A stretch of DNA of 19,188 bases from Bacteroidota bacterium (GCA_021790055.1 JAJYIL010000004.1:1-19188), one strand, 5' to 3'; shown: positions 8,915 through 15,767, numbered from the stretch's first letter. Notes: a model not told the origin generated them from the sequence alone. Made by a program: numbers and translations.

Positions 8915-10510
8915 TTATACTGCTTGAGATAAATCTGAAAGAGAACGACTTAAAGATTCATTCTCCTTTTTCATTTCGATAAAATTTTGGCGCTGGTTTA
9001 ATGCCTGTATATAAGCCTTAGCGCTCGCTTCGATAACATCGGTAGAAACACCTCTGCCTGTAAATGAATTGTCGCCTTCACGGAGCCTAACAATTACTTC
9101 TCCCATAGCTTGCCTGCCGGAAGTAACCGACCTGACATTATAAGATTCAAGATTGGATTTTATTTCAAGGGCTCTTTCAATCGCATTGAAGCATGCATCT
9201 ACAGCGCCGTCGCCGGTTGCAGATTCTTGGATATATTCCTCGCCAGCTTTAATCCTAACTGCAGCGGTTGGAATCGAGTTGGTTCCAATAGTTACATGAA
9301 TATAATCGAGTTCGAAGCGTTCTTCTTTTGAGTCGAGCGCCTGGTCTCCCATTAAAACTCTTAAGTCCTCATCAAAAACTTCTTTCTTCTTGTCGGCAAG
9401 CTCAAGAAATTTTTCATAAATAGTTTGAAGTTCTTTCTCATTTAGCTTATATCCGAGTTCCTGAAGGCGTGACTTTAATCCGTGCCTTCCCGAATGCCTG
9501 CCGAGAACAATTTTAGTTTTTCTGACGCCGACACTTTCAGGAGTCATAATTTCGTAAGTCTGTCTGTTCTTCAGCATTCCGTCTTGATGAATGCCGGATT
9601 CATGAGCGAAAGCATTCTCGCCGACAATGGCTTTATTTGGCTGTACTATCATGCCGGTGAACGAGGAAACCATCTTGCTTGTGTTATATATTTCTTCAGT
9701 ATTTATTTTCGTAAAGTACTTGGTAATATCCTTCCGTACTTTTAGTGCCATTACAACTTCTTCAAGCGAAGCATTGCCTGCACGCTCACCGATTCCGTTA
9801 ATTGTGCATTCAACCTGGCGCGCGCCGTTTTCAATTCCGCTTAGTGAATTGGCAACACCTAAGCCGAGGTCATCATGACAATGGACGCTAATGATTGCTT
9901 TTTCAATATTCTTTACTCTCTTTTTAAGTTCAGCAATCTTCGCACCGTATTCCCAGGGGAAAGTATAACCTGTCGTATCGGGGATGTTGACAGTCGTTGC
10001 ACCTGCTTCAATGGCTGCTTCAATTACATCGGCAAGATATCCGATGTCTGTCCGTCCTGCATCTTCCGCAGAAAATTCTACATCATCCGTAAAAGTTTTT
10101 GCATAAGCAACGGCATCTCTGGACATTTTGATGACTGTCGCTCTTTTCTCTTCAAGAGTTTTTCCGTACCTATCATCTCCGAACTTTCCAAGTATGTGAA
10201 TATCGGAAGTGCTGGAGAAAGTATGAATCCTAAAACGCTTTGCTTCTTTAAGAGAATCATAAGCAGACTTCACATCAATTTCTTTAGCGCGAGCGAGACC
10301 GGCAATTACTGCATTTATTTCACCGGCAACTCTCTGCACCGCTTCAAACTGTGCAGGCGAAGAGACCGGGAAGCCAGCCTCGATAACATCAACATTTAGC
10401 TTTTCGAGCTGACGCGCAATCTCCAGTTTTTCGAATACGTTTAACGAAGCACCCGGCGCTTGTTCGCCGTCTCTTAATGTTGTGTCAAAGATTATTACTC
10501 TGTTGTTCAC
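8915..10510 (-). CDS. leuA: 2-isopropylmalate synthase
   Basis: Condenses 2-oxoisovalerate with acetyl-CoA, the committed step to leucine. It has 531 residues. The catalytic barrel has FDTTLRDGEQAPGASL (Arg13, Asp14), EAGFPVSSP, and the metal-binding VHCHDDLGLGVANS (His210, His212) followed by GTINGIGERAGNASLEE-like sequence. The subdomain with GENAFAHESGIHQDG and the C-terminal regulatory domain (about 375-510) are present, so leucine feedback inhibition is likely. The start is GTG: AAAGG lies 8 bases upstream, and the nearby ATG is out of frame. Spacing is 22 bases from leuB and 13 bases to leuC. The last 25 residues are a polar tail rich in Glu, Lys and Ser. Confidence 0.96.
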   Translation of the reverse strand: MNNRVIIFDTTLRDGEQAPGASLNVFEKLEIARQLEKLNVDVIEAGFPVSSPAQFEAVQRVAGEINAVIAGLARAKEIDVKSAYDSLKEAKRFRIHTFSSTSDIHILGKFGDDRYGKTLEEKRATVIKMSRDAVAYAKTFTDDVEFSAEDAGRTDIGYLADVIEAAIEAGATTVNIPDTTGYTFPWEYGAKIAELKKRVKNIEKAIISVHCHDDLGLGVANSLSGIENGARQVECTINGIGERAGNASLEEVVMALKVRKDITKYFTKINTEEIYNTSKMVSSFTGMIVQPNKAIVGENAFAHESGIHQDGMLKNRQTYEIMTPESVGVRKTKIVLGRHSGRHGLKSRLQELGYKLNEKELQTIYEKFLELADKKKEVFDEDLRVLMGDQALDSKEERFELDYIHVTIGTNSIPTAAVRIKAGEEYIQESATGDGAVDACFNAIERALEIKSNLESYNVRSVTSGRQAMGEVIVRLREGDNSFTGRGVSTDVIEASAKAYIQALNQRQNFIEMKKENESLSRSLSDLSQAV

Positions 10511-10532
10511 GATAGCTGCCTTTCATTTATAA

Positions 10533-11630
10533 TTATAATGTAAAAACGCCTAAAGCTTGCTCGTCATAAACCTGATTGAAGTTTTCTATGACGGCGTCTT
10601 TCATTTGCTTTGTCGAGACCAAATTTGTACCCGGCGAATAAATATCCGCCGTTCTATAACCCATAGATAATGTTTTATCTATTGCCGCTTCAATAAGCTC
10701 TGCTGCCTTATACATCTGGAACGAATATGCAAACATCATTGCAACGGAAGATATAGTAGCAAGAGGATTCGCTTTACCCTGCCCCGCAATGTCCGGAGCG
10801 CTTCCGTGGACAGGCTCGTATAATGCATATTTGGTTCCAAGGCTTGCCGAAGGAAGCATACCAAGACTGCCGGTAATCATTGCGGCAATGTCGCTTAATA
10901 TATCGCCGAATAAATTTTGAGTTAAGATTACATCAAATTGTTTTGGATTGCGGACTATCTGCATTGCAGCATTGTCGACATACATGTCGCTCAATTCTAT
11001 CTCAGGATAATCCTTATGAACCTCATGGACAACCTTGCGCCAGAACTGAGAGCAATCAAGCACGTTTGCTTTATCAACCGAGACTACACGCTTGCCCCGC
11101 TTCATTGCGACTTCAAATGCGCTGCGTGCAATGCGGACAACTTCTTCCTTCGTATAAATCATCGTGTTCCAGCCTTTGTTCTCATCAAAGCCGCGGGGCT
11201 CGCCGAAGTAAACATCTCCGGTTAGCTCACGGAAGATTACGAAATCCGTTCCTTCTATAACTTCCGGCTTCAAGGTTGATGAAGATAAAAGAGCAGAATA
11301 AACTTTTGCAGGTCTTATGTTTGTATAAAGACCGAGCGCCTTGCGAAGCCCAAGCAGAGCGGCTTCCGGCTTAAGGTTCTGCGGTAAATTTTCCCACTTA
11401 TATCCTCCGACTGCGCCAAGCAGAACTGCATCGGAATCATAACATGCACTTAAAGTTTCCTCAGTAAGCGGCTTTCCAAACTTGTCGTAAGAGCAGCCGC
11501 CGGCAAGCTGCTCATTAAATTTTAACGTAACATTAAATTTCTCTGCGGCAACTTTCATTACTTCTACTGCTGCACTTACTACTTCGGGACCAATGCCGTC
11601 ACCTGGCAGCAGTGTTATCTTCAAGTTCAT
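10533..11630 (-). CDS. leuB: 3-isopropylmalate dehydrogenase
   Basis: NAD-dependent oxidative decarboxylation of 3-isopropylmalate to 2-oxoisocaproate. The same enzyme type takes erythro-3-methylmalate to 2-oxobutyrate in the citramalate route. It has 365 residues, the usual length. LLPGDGIGPEVV opens the protein. Substrate and metal residues are in place: Arg96, Arg106, Arg134, Tyr141, Lys187, Asp219, Asp243 and Asp247, within NLFGDILSDIAAMITGSLGMLPSAS. YEPVHGSAPDIAGQGKANP is the cofactor-side motif. The ATG overlaps the ilvC stop (ATGA, 4 bases), a sign of translational coupling. Confidence 0.97.
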   Translation of the reverse strand: MNLKITLLPGDGIGPEVVSAAVEVMKVAAEKFNVTLKFNEQLAGGCSYDKFGKPLTEETLSACYDSDAVLLGAVGGYKWENLPQNLKPEAALLGLRKALGLYTNIRPAKVYSALLSSSTLKPEVIEGTDFVIFRELTGDVYFGEPRGFDENKGWNTMIYTKEEVVRIARSAFEVAMKRGKRVVSVDKANVLDCSQFWRKVVHEVHKDYPEIELSDMYVDNAAMQIVRNPKQFDVILTQNLFGDILSDIAAMITGSLGMLPSASLGTKYALYEPVHGSAPDIAGQGKANPLATISSVAMMFAYSFQMYKAAELIEAAIDKTLSMGYRTADIYSPGTNLVSTKQMKDAVIENFNQVYDEQALGVFTL

Positions 11631-12643
11631 ACACCAACCTCTTCTTTAGCATTCTTCTTGAAGAGCCAGCTCATCATGCCTCTAAGCTTTGCACCGACAG
11701 TTTCAATCTGATGCTCACGGTTTTCCTTTCTAAGCTTTTCCATAAGCGGCTGACCGTTTTTATATTCGGTTAACCATTCGTTAGCAAATTGACCGCTCTG
11801 GATTTCGCTTAAAATCTTTTTCATTTCTTTTTTAGTTTCGGCATTAATTAAGCGCTTGCCTCTTGTCATTCCGCCGTACTCAGCGGTATCGCTTACAGAG
11901 TAATTCATTCTTGAAAGACCTCCTTCATAATAAAGGTCAACAATCAATTTCATCTCATGCATGCATTCGAAGTAAGCAAGTTCAGGAGGATAGCCTGCTT
12001 CGACAAGAGTTTCAAATCCGGCTTTGATTAGCTCTGCCGAGCCGCCGCAAAGGACAGCCTGTTCGCCGAATAAATCTGTTTCAGTTTCATTCTTGAAATT
12101 AGTTTCGATAACGCCAGCTCTTGTGCCGCCGATACCTTTTGCCCATGCAAGTGCCATATTCAAAGTCTGTCCGCTCGGGTCTTGATGGACTGCAATCAAG
12201 TCCGGAACTCCTGAACCTTCAAGATAAGTTCTTCTTACAAGATGACCGGGACCTTTTGGTGCAATCATCATTACATTAATATCTGCCGGAGGAACAATCT
12301 GCTTGTAATGAATATTAAATCCGTGACCAAATGCAATAGTGTCGCCCGACTTTAAATGCGGAGCGATATCAGCATCATAAACTGCCTTTTGGTTTTGATC
12401 AGGAAGTAAAATCATAATTACATCAGCCCACTCGGAGGCTTCAGGTACAGTCTTTACAGCAAGACCGGCGCCTTCAGCCAAAGCCCATCTCTTACTGTCT
12501 TTGCGCAGACCGACGCATACATTGCATCCGCTTTCTTTTAGATTAAGTGCATGAGCATGACCCTGGCTTCCGAAGCCAAGCACAGCAATCTTTTTACCTT
12601 GGAGATATTCCAAAGATGCGTCATTGTCATAATAAACTTTCAT
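11627..12643 (-). CDS. ilvC: Ketol-acid reductoisomerase (class I)
   Basis: Converts 2-acetolactate and 2-aceto-2-hydroxybutyrate to dihydroxy-acids, shared by valine, leucine and isoleucine synthesis. I chose ATG at 12643 (MKVYYDND, 338 residues) because GAAGGG lies about 8 bases upstream. The ATG two codons earlier (12649) would have almost no spacing to it. The Rossmann motif GFGSQGHAHA is at about 23-32. The catalytic His is in FGHGFNIHY, and the metal ligands are in ETETDLFGEQ and HEMKLIVDLYYEGG. The short length makes it class I. The cofactor-choice loop after the second strand reads LRKDSKRW, with an Asp that may affect NADPH versus NADH preference (not certain). It overlaps leuB by 4 bases. 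Confidence 0.97.
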   Translation of the reverse strand: MKVYYDNDASLEYLQGKKIAVLGFGSQGHAHALNLKESGCNVCVGLRKDSKRWALAEGAGLAVKTVPEASEWADVIMILLPDQNQKAVYDADIAPHLKSGDTIAFGHGFNIHYKQIVPPADINVMMIAPKGPGHLVRRTYLEGSGVPDLIAVHQDPSGQTLNMALAWAKGIGGTRAGVIETNFKNETETDLFGEQAVLCGGSAELIKAGFETLVEAGYPPELAYFECMHEMKLIVDLYYEGGLSRMNYSVSDTAEYGGMTRGKRLINAETKKEMKKILSEIQSGQFANEWLTEYKNGQPLMEKLRKENREHQIETVGAKLRGMMSWLFKKNAKEEVGV

Positions 12644-12659
12644 TTTCATTTCCCTTCTA

Positions 12660-13169
12660 TTATTGAGTTACTGGATTTTTTTCGTATTTAATCTGCTCGC
12701 CGCGCTTAAGCGCAACAGTACCTGAGCGAGCCATTTCTTTAATGCCGTAAGGTTCAAGGACATTTACAACGGCGTCTATCTTATCCGGAGGACCTGTTAT
12801 TTCCAGAGTAATAGTTTTTGTGTTTATGTCAACAACATTTCCTCTGAATATGTCGCAGACACTAATTACTTCTGCGCGAGTTCCTTTTTGATAAAAAACG
12901 GTAATTAGAGCAAGTTCTCTTTCAACTCTTGTCTGCCCTGTAAGGTCTATAACTTTGATAGTATCGATGAGGCGATTCAACTGCTTAACTACCTGTTCCA
13001 TTATCTTGTCCTCGCCTTCGGTAACAATAGTCATTCTGGAAACTTCAGAATTTTCCGTTTCTCCGATAGAGATGCTGTGGATATTAAACCCCTTACCACT
13101 GAACATTGTTGCTACGCGGTTAAAGGCTCCAAACTGGTTTTCTACTAAGACTGAAATGGTATGCTTCAT
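12660..13169 (-). CDS. ilvN: Acetolactate synthase small (regulatory) subunit
   Basis: Regulatory subunit that activates IlvB and usually confers valine feedback inhibition. It has 169 residues. The N-terminal ACT domain (about 2-76) has SVLVENQFGAFNRV...FSGKGFNIHS, with Glu10, Asn11, Gly14 and Ala15 of the valine-binding turn conserved. Phe13 and Phe16 differ from the common 'ENEPGALSRV'. SRMTIVTEG closes the ACT core, and the C-terminal domain (about 85-160) includes RELALI.V. The ATG shares one base with the ilvB stop (TAATG). A strong AAGGAG lies 7 bases upstream inside the end of ilvB, so the two subunits should be made together. The name ilvH would be equally valid. Confidence 0.95.
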   Translation of the reverse strand: MKHTISVLVENQFGAFNRVATMFSGKGFNIHSISIGETENSEVSRMTIVTEGEDKIMEQVVKQLNRLIDTIKVIDLTGQTRVERELALITVFYQKGTRAEVISVCDIFRGNVVDINTKTITLEITGPPDKIDAVVNVLEPYGIKEMARSGTVALKRGEQIKYEKNPVTQ

Positions 13170-14887
13170 TAAACCATCTCCTTCGGATCGAGACGCTTTG
13201 TCATCATCTCATTAACTGATTTACCTGCAGGGATAATCGGAAATACCATATCTTCTTTTACGACTTTAAATTCAACAAGTACAGGACCGTCATTATAAGC
13301 CAAAGCCTCATCAAGAATATAATCAACCTCGGTGGGTGAATTTACAGACATCGCCTTCATACGGAAGCCTTCGGCAATTTTCACAAAATTAGGATTGCTT
13401 TCCGATAGATCTGTGAAGCTGTATTTTTCTGCATGGAATAATTCCTGCCACTGTCTTACCATTCCTAAAAAGCTATTATTTATAATAAATATTTTTATCG
13501 GCAATTTATTGAATACTGCGGTAGCAAGCTCCTGTATGTTCATCTGAAAGCCGCCGTCCCCGCTGATGCAGATAACCGGTCTGTCTTTTACCCCGAAGGC
13601 AGCGCCGATTGCTGCCGGCAAGCCGAAGCCCATCGTTCCAAGTCCGCCGCTTGTAATATGAGAGCGCGGATGATTAAACTTATAGTACTGTGCAGTCCAC
13701 ATCTGGTGTTGACCGACGTCAGTAACAACAACCGCCTCACCTTTTGTCTTCTCTGAAATCTTTTCAATAATATATTCCGACCTTAACTTACCGTCATCTT
13801 TTTCATAATGAAGTGGACATTCTTCGCGCCAGGCTTCAATCTGATCCCACCATTCGTCGAGCTGCAGAGGCTCTGTTATTTCTGTAGCAAGCTCTGCAAG
13901 TACATGCTTAACATCACCGACTATAGGCAAATCCACAATTACATTTTTATCAATACATGTCGGGTCGATATCAACATGAACCTTATAAGCCTTAGTAGCA
14001 AAGGTATCTACCTTGCCGGTAACGCGGTCATCGAAACGGGCGCCGAGAGAGACAAGGACATCGCAGTTATTAACTGCCTGGTTTGCCCAGTAAGTACCGT
14101 GCATGCCGAGCATTCCAAGCGATTGAGGATCGTTGCCCGGGAACGCGCCGAGCCCTTGAAGTGTCATGGTTACCGGAAGTTTATTTTGCATTGCGAACAA
14201 ACGGAGCTCGCGTTCACCGTTAGCCATAATGACACCTCCGCCGACATAAAGCAGAGGTCGCTTAGCATTCTTTATTACCTCTGCAGCTTTCTTAATTTGA
14301 TTCTGATGACCGAGGAAAGTCGGCTTATACCCGCGCATCTCAACTTTTTCAGGATAATCAAATTCACAGACTGAATTGACGACATCCTTTGGAAGATCAA
14401 CAAGCACCGGTCCTGGTCTTCCGGTGGATGCAATAAAGAAAGCCTTCTTTATAGTTGAAGCAAGCTCATTGACGTCTCTAACTAAAAAGTTATGCTTGGT
14501 AATCGGTCTTGTAATTCCAACGATGTCTGCTTCCTGGAAAGCATCGTTGCCGATGAGATGAGTAGCAACCTGACCGGTGAAGACAACAATCGGAACAGAG
14601 TCCATATAAGCATCTGCGATGCCGGTAACAGTATTAGTAGCGCCCGGACCGGAAGTAACAAGTACAACACCTACCTTGCCGGTTGCCTTAGCATAACCCT
14701 CAGCCATATGAGCAGCGCCTTGCTCATGCCGTACTAAAATATGCTTAAGGTGTTTTACATCGTAAAGCTTCTCATAAATCTTAAGCACTGCGCCGCCGGG
14801 ATAACCAAATACATATTCAACCTTTTCCTGCCTAAGGCATTCAAAGAAAATATCCGCTCCGGACAGCTTCTGCTTGGTTGTTCTCAT
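13169..14887 (-). CDS. ilvB: Acetolactate synthase large (catalytic) subunit
   Basis: Thiamine-diphosphate enzyme that condenses pyruvate with pyruvate or 2-oxobutyrate, the entry to branched-chain synthesis. The start ATG at 14887 (MRTTKQKLSGAD, 572 residues) is set by AAAGGA 7 bases upstream; the open frame extends 17 codons further, but without a ribosome binding site. Glu55 in VRHEQGAAHMAEGYA is the catalytic glutamate. FTGQV and the FAD-type middle domain follow. The ThDP motif runs from GDG at 443-445 to NN at 470-471. It is the first enzyme gene of the operon. A long leader with an attenuator-like structure lies directly upstream, so transcription is probably controlled by branched-chain aminoacyl-tRNA supply. 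Confidence 0.97.
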   Translation of the reverse strand: MRTTKQKLSGADIFFECLRQEKVEYVFGYPGGAVLKIYEKLYDVKHLKHILVRHEQGAAHMAEGYAKATGKVGVVLVTSGPGATNTVTGIADAYMDSVPIVVFTGQVATHLIGNDAFQEADIVGITRPITKHNFLVRDVNELASTIKKAFFIASTGRPGPVLVDLPKDVVNSVCEFDYPEKVEMRGYKPTFLGHQNQIKKAAEVIKNAKRPLLYVGGGVIMANGERELRLFAMQNKLPVTMTLQGLGAFPGNDPQSLGMLGMHGTYWANQAVNNCDVLVSLGARFDDRVTGKVDTFATKAYKVHVDIDPTCIDKNVIVDLPIVGDVKHVLAELATEITEPLQLDEWWDQIEAWREECPLHYEKDDGKLRSEYIIEKISEKTKGEAVVVTDVGQHQMWTAQYYKFNHPRSHITSGGLGTMGFGLPAAIGAAFGVKDRPVICISGDGGFQMNIQELATAVFNKLPIKIFIINNSFLGMVRQWQELFHAEKYSFTDLSESNPNFVKIAEGFRMKAMSVNSPTEVDYILDEALAYNDGPVLVEFKVVKEDMVFPIIPAGKSVNEMMTKRLDPKEMV

Positions 14888-14984
14888 GACTAATCCTTTC
14901 TCTCTTCTATAATTATATTTAATCCAAAATGATTCCAAAATTCAAAATAACGGCTATATAATTCTACGGCTAAAAGAATTTATG

Positions 14985-15007
14985 CCGGGCTTAGCATCTA
15001 AGTCCGG
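14985..15007 (-). terminator. Candidate attenuator terminator hairpin of the ilv operon
   Basis: Read on the minus strand: CCGG, one A:C mismatch, CTTAG, loop ATG, CTAAG, mismatch partner C, CCGG. That is 9 pairs in a compact GC-rich hairpin. It is followed by CATAAATTCTTTTA, a U-rich but interrupted tail. It lies about 98 bases before the ilvB start and 33 bases after the stop codon of the Ile/Leu/Val-rich leader frame. Its ascending arm (14998-15002) is also part of the competing hairpin at 14994-15047. The imperfect U-tract lowers confidence that it terminates well. Confidence 0.6.
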
Positions 15008-15047
15008 GATAATCTTTGCCGTGTAAAATTATCTCGAGCTTAGATGC
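14994..15047 (-). promoter_or_regulatory. Candidate antiterminator hairpin of the ilv leader
   Basis: On the minus strand GCATCTAAG (15047-15039) pairs perfectly with CTTAGATGC (15002-14994). The stem continues through CTCGAGATAAT against ATTATCCCGGA, giving about 20 positions with two mismatches and one G:U pair, around a 14-base loop. It cannot coexist with the terminator hairpin at 14985-15007. The stop codon of the leader frame (15040-15042) lies inside its 5' arm. A ribosome at the stop would block this hairpin and free the terminator. A ribosome stalled upstream at Ile or Leu codons would leave it free to form. Confidence 0.65.
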
Positions 15048-15159
15048 CGGGAATAATAAGGTTTAGAATTATAATATTTTTAATGCATAGAACTAAGAGG
15101 CTGAAGCGGGTGAGATGTTGTTTTTCTACAACACTTTTGGTGAGAGCAGTATTAGCCAT
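15040..15159 (-). CDS. Putative ilv operon leader peptide (39 aa)
   Basis: A short frame found by direct translation. It starts ATG GCT AAT ACT and ends TAA at 15040-15042. The peptide begins MANTALTKSV and ends SLLVLCIKNIIILNLIIPGI. In residues 21-39, 13 of 19 are Leu, Val or Ile, as in the IlvL leader of enterobacteria. The frame stays open upstream to 15229. A GTG at 15213 with AGAGG 5 bases before it would give a 57-residue version and is better supported by a ribosome binding site than the ATG (weak AAGAAG). Its function would be to sense charged Ile/Leu/Val tRNA, not to make a working protein. The call rests on composition plus the overlapping hairpins. Confidence 0.68.
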   Translation of the reverse strand: MANTALTKSVVEKQHLTRFSLLVLCIKNIIILNLIIPGI

Positions 15160-15223
15160 ACAGCTTCTTGTGGAAGTTTTTCGATAGCCGGTATATTTTG
15201 AATTCGATCTCACTACAGCCTCT
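15096..15223 (-). promoter_or_regulatory. Long-range stem in the ilv leader enclosing the leader-peptide start
   Basis: Two paired segments close a 128-base domain: 15096-15103 with 15216-15223 (8 pairs, AGAGGCTG/CAGCCTCT) and 15110-15116 with 15207-15213 (7 pairs, GTGAGAT/ATCTCAC). Inside are a 6-pair hairpin at 15116-15133 (TGTTGT/ACAACA) and a smaller one around 15162-15177. On the minus strand the upstream arm contains the possible AGAGG ribosome binding site and GTG start of the leader frame. Folding would therefore hide that start, and a translating ribosome would open the stem. It could be the protector hairpin of the attenuator. The perfect pairing is seen; the role is inferred. Confidence 0.5.
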
Positions 15224-15234
15224 GATGATTACTT

Positions 15235-15247
15235 ATCGCTTAGCGAT
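15235..15247. repeat. Small perfect hairpin ATCGC-TTA-GCGAT
   Basis: A 5-pair stem with a 3-base loop in the ilv leader, just upstream (in the minus sense) of the 128-base stem domain. On the plus strand it is followed by CAATTTT, so it might act as a weak terminator in that direction. No plus-strand transcript is otherwise indicated. Confidence 0.35.
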
Positions 15248-15283
15248 CAATTTTATAACCTTCAGATATAAATCTTCGGTTCC

Positions 15284-15339
15284 GGTCAATCCCGAATCTT
15301 AATTATTTATTTTGTACTTTGATTGATTTGGGATTGACC
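15284..15339. repeat. 15-base-arm inverted repeat in the ilv leader
   Basis: GGTCAATCCCGAATC (15284-15298) faces GATTTGGGATTGACC (15325-15339). They are complementary at 14 of 15 positions, and the odd pair is G:U when read as plus-strand RNA and A:C when read on the minus strand. The loop is 26 bases and AT-rich. In the operon direction it begins 8 bases after the stop of the upstream Ile-rich frame. There is no U-run on either side, so it is not a standard terminator. It may be an RNA stem in the leader or a protein-binding site. Confidence 0.5.
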
Positions 15340-15346
15340 AATATTA

Positions 15347-15436
15347 TCAGCCTAGAATTATAATTACTAGGACGCTAATAATAATTGAAATCCCTAGAAT
15401 GATATCTAAAGAAAGGTCACTAACTGAATTGTTCAT
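15347..15436 (-). CDS. Second short Ile/Leu/Val-rich frame (leader peptide or tiny membrane protein)
   Basis: From ATG 15436 it encodes 29 residues: MNNSVSDLS, then a tail that includes DIILGISIIISVLVIIILG, then TGA. In the last 21 residues 15 are Ile, Leu or Val (nine Ile). An in-frame ATG at 15505 would give 52 residues with a basic N-terminus and places the start about 15-20 bases after the predicted transcription start. Neither start has a clear ribosome binding site. Two readings are possible: a second leader peptide for the ilv operon, or a single-helix membrane protein. The position directly behind the operon's likely promoter favours the leader reading, but I cannot separate them. Confidence 0.45.
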   Translation of the reverse strand: MNNSVSDLSLDIILGISIIISVLVIIILG

Positions 15437-15527
15437 AACAACACGACGCCCGTCGTTTCTTACGGCAGATAATTGTAATTTTCTATTTTTCTTCGTGCTG
15501 TACATAAAATTATTTTTATTGGTTGCC

Positions 15528-15556
15528 AAAATAAAGCATGTCGACAAGTTTGTCAA
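15528..15556 (-). promoter_or_regulatory. Likely main promoter of the ilv-leu operon
   Basis: On the minus strand a perfect -35 TTGACA (15556-15551) is followed, after exactly 17 bases, by TATTTT (15533-15528, 4 of 6 to consensus). Transcription would start near 15520-15524. This gives a leader of about 635 bases before ilvB. The -35 overlaps a near-palindrome, GACAA-AC-TTGTC (15543-15554), which could be a repressor site. No better minus-strand promoter was found closer to ilvB; a TATAAT near 15065-15075 lacks a matching -35. Confidence 0.6.
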
Positions 15557-15726
15557 GTTATTTATTCACAGTATTCCAAAATTTTTGATTCATGAGTGAT
15601 TTTGCTTCTTAATTTGAATTTTAATCACGTTGAACGGAATAAATATTCACCGAAATCTTGTGTGAAATCTTTTTAATTATTATCGGAAGTAACGGTTAGA
15701 ATGTTTAGACTCATCAAAAGAACTGA
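15557..15726. other. AT-rich intergenic region with no gene seen
   Basis: Sits between the terminator of the ferredoxin-cupin unit and the ilv promoter. Translation shows only short, interrupted frames, and I see no strong hairpin. It may hold upstream elements for the ilv promoter. Confidence 0.4.
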
Positions 15727-15753
15727 ACTAAGACTTTATCATTTGTTCTTAGT
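15712..15753 (-). terminator. Hairpin terminator after the cupin gene
   Basis: On the minus strand ACTAAGA (15753-15747) pairs with TCTTAGT (15733-15727), 7 pairs with a 13-base loop. It is followed by TCAGTTCTTTTG, a moderate U-tract. It begins 15 bases after the cupin stop codon. The stem is AT-rich, so efficiency may be modest. Confidence 0.5.
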
Positions 15754-15767
15754 CTTACCAAATTATT

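Noticed and set aside
13808..14374. 188-codon open frame on the plus strand, and similar long plus-strand frames such as 9875-10399
   Set aside because: They lie wholly opposite the well-supported ilvB and leuA genes and have no family motifs; they are antisense shadows.
14888..14938. Longer ilvB start at 14938
   Set aside because: It has no ribosome binding site, and its extra 17 residues do not look like the family. ATG 14887 has AAAGGA at good spacing.
15065..15075. A second promoter with TATAAT close to ilvB
   Set aside because: ATTATAAT is nearly symmetrical and AT-rich, no -35 stands at 16-18 bases, and the bases encode Ile codons of the leader peptide.
15091..15250. A stand-alone structured RNA such as 6S RNA on the plus strand, ending at the hairpin at 15235-15247
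   Set aside because: The stems fit well, but the region overlaps a minus-strand leader frame rich in Ile/Leu/Val codons directly upstream of ilvB. No plus-strand promoter or 6S-specific sequence was seen.
14888..15346. T-box riboswitch upstream of ilvB
   Set aside because: I looked for the conserved AGGGUGG-type antiterminator bulge and found none. The peptide-plus-hairpin design explains the region better.
15347..15556. A 69-residue version of the upstream small frame starting at TTG 15556
   Set aside because: That start codon lies inside the predicted -35 box, so it would be upstream of the transcript. Starts at 15505 or 15436 are more reasonable.
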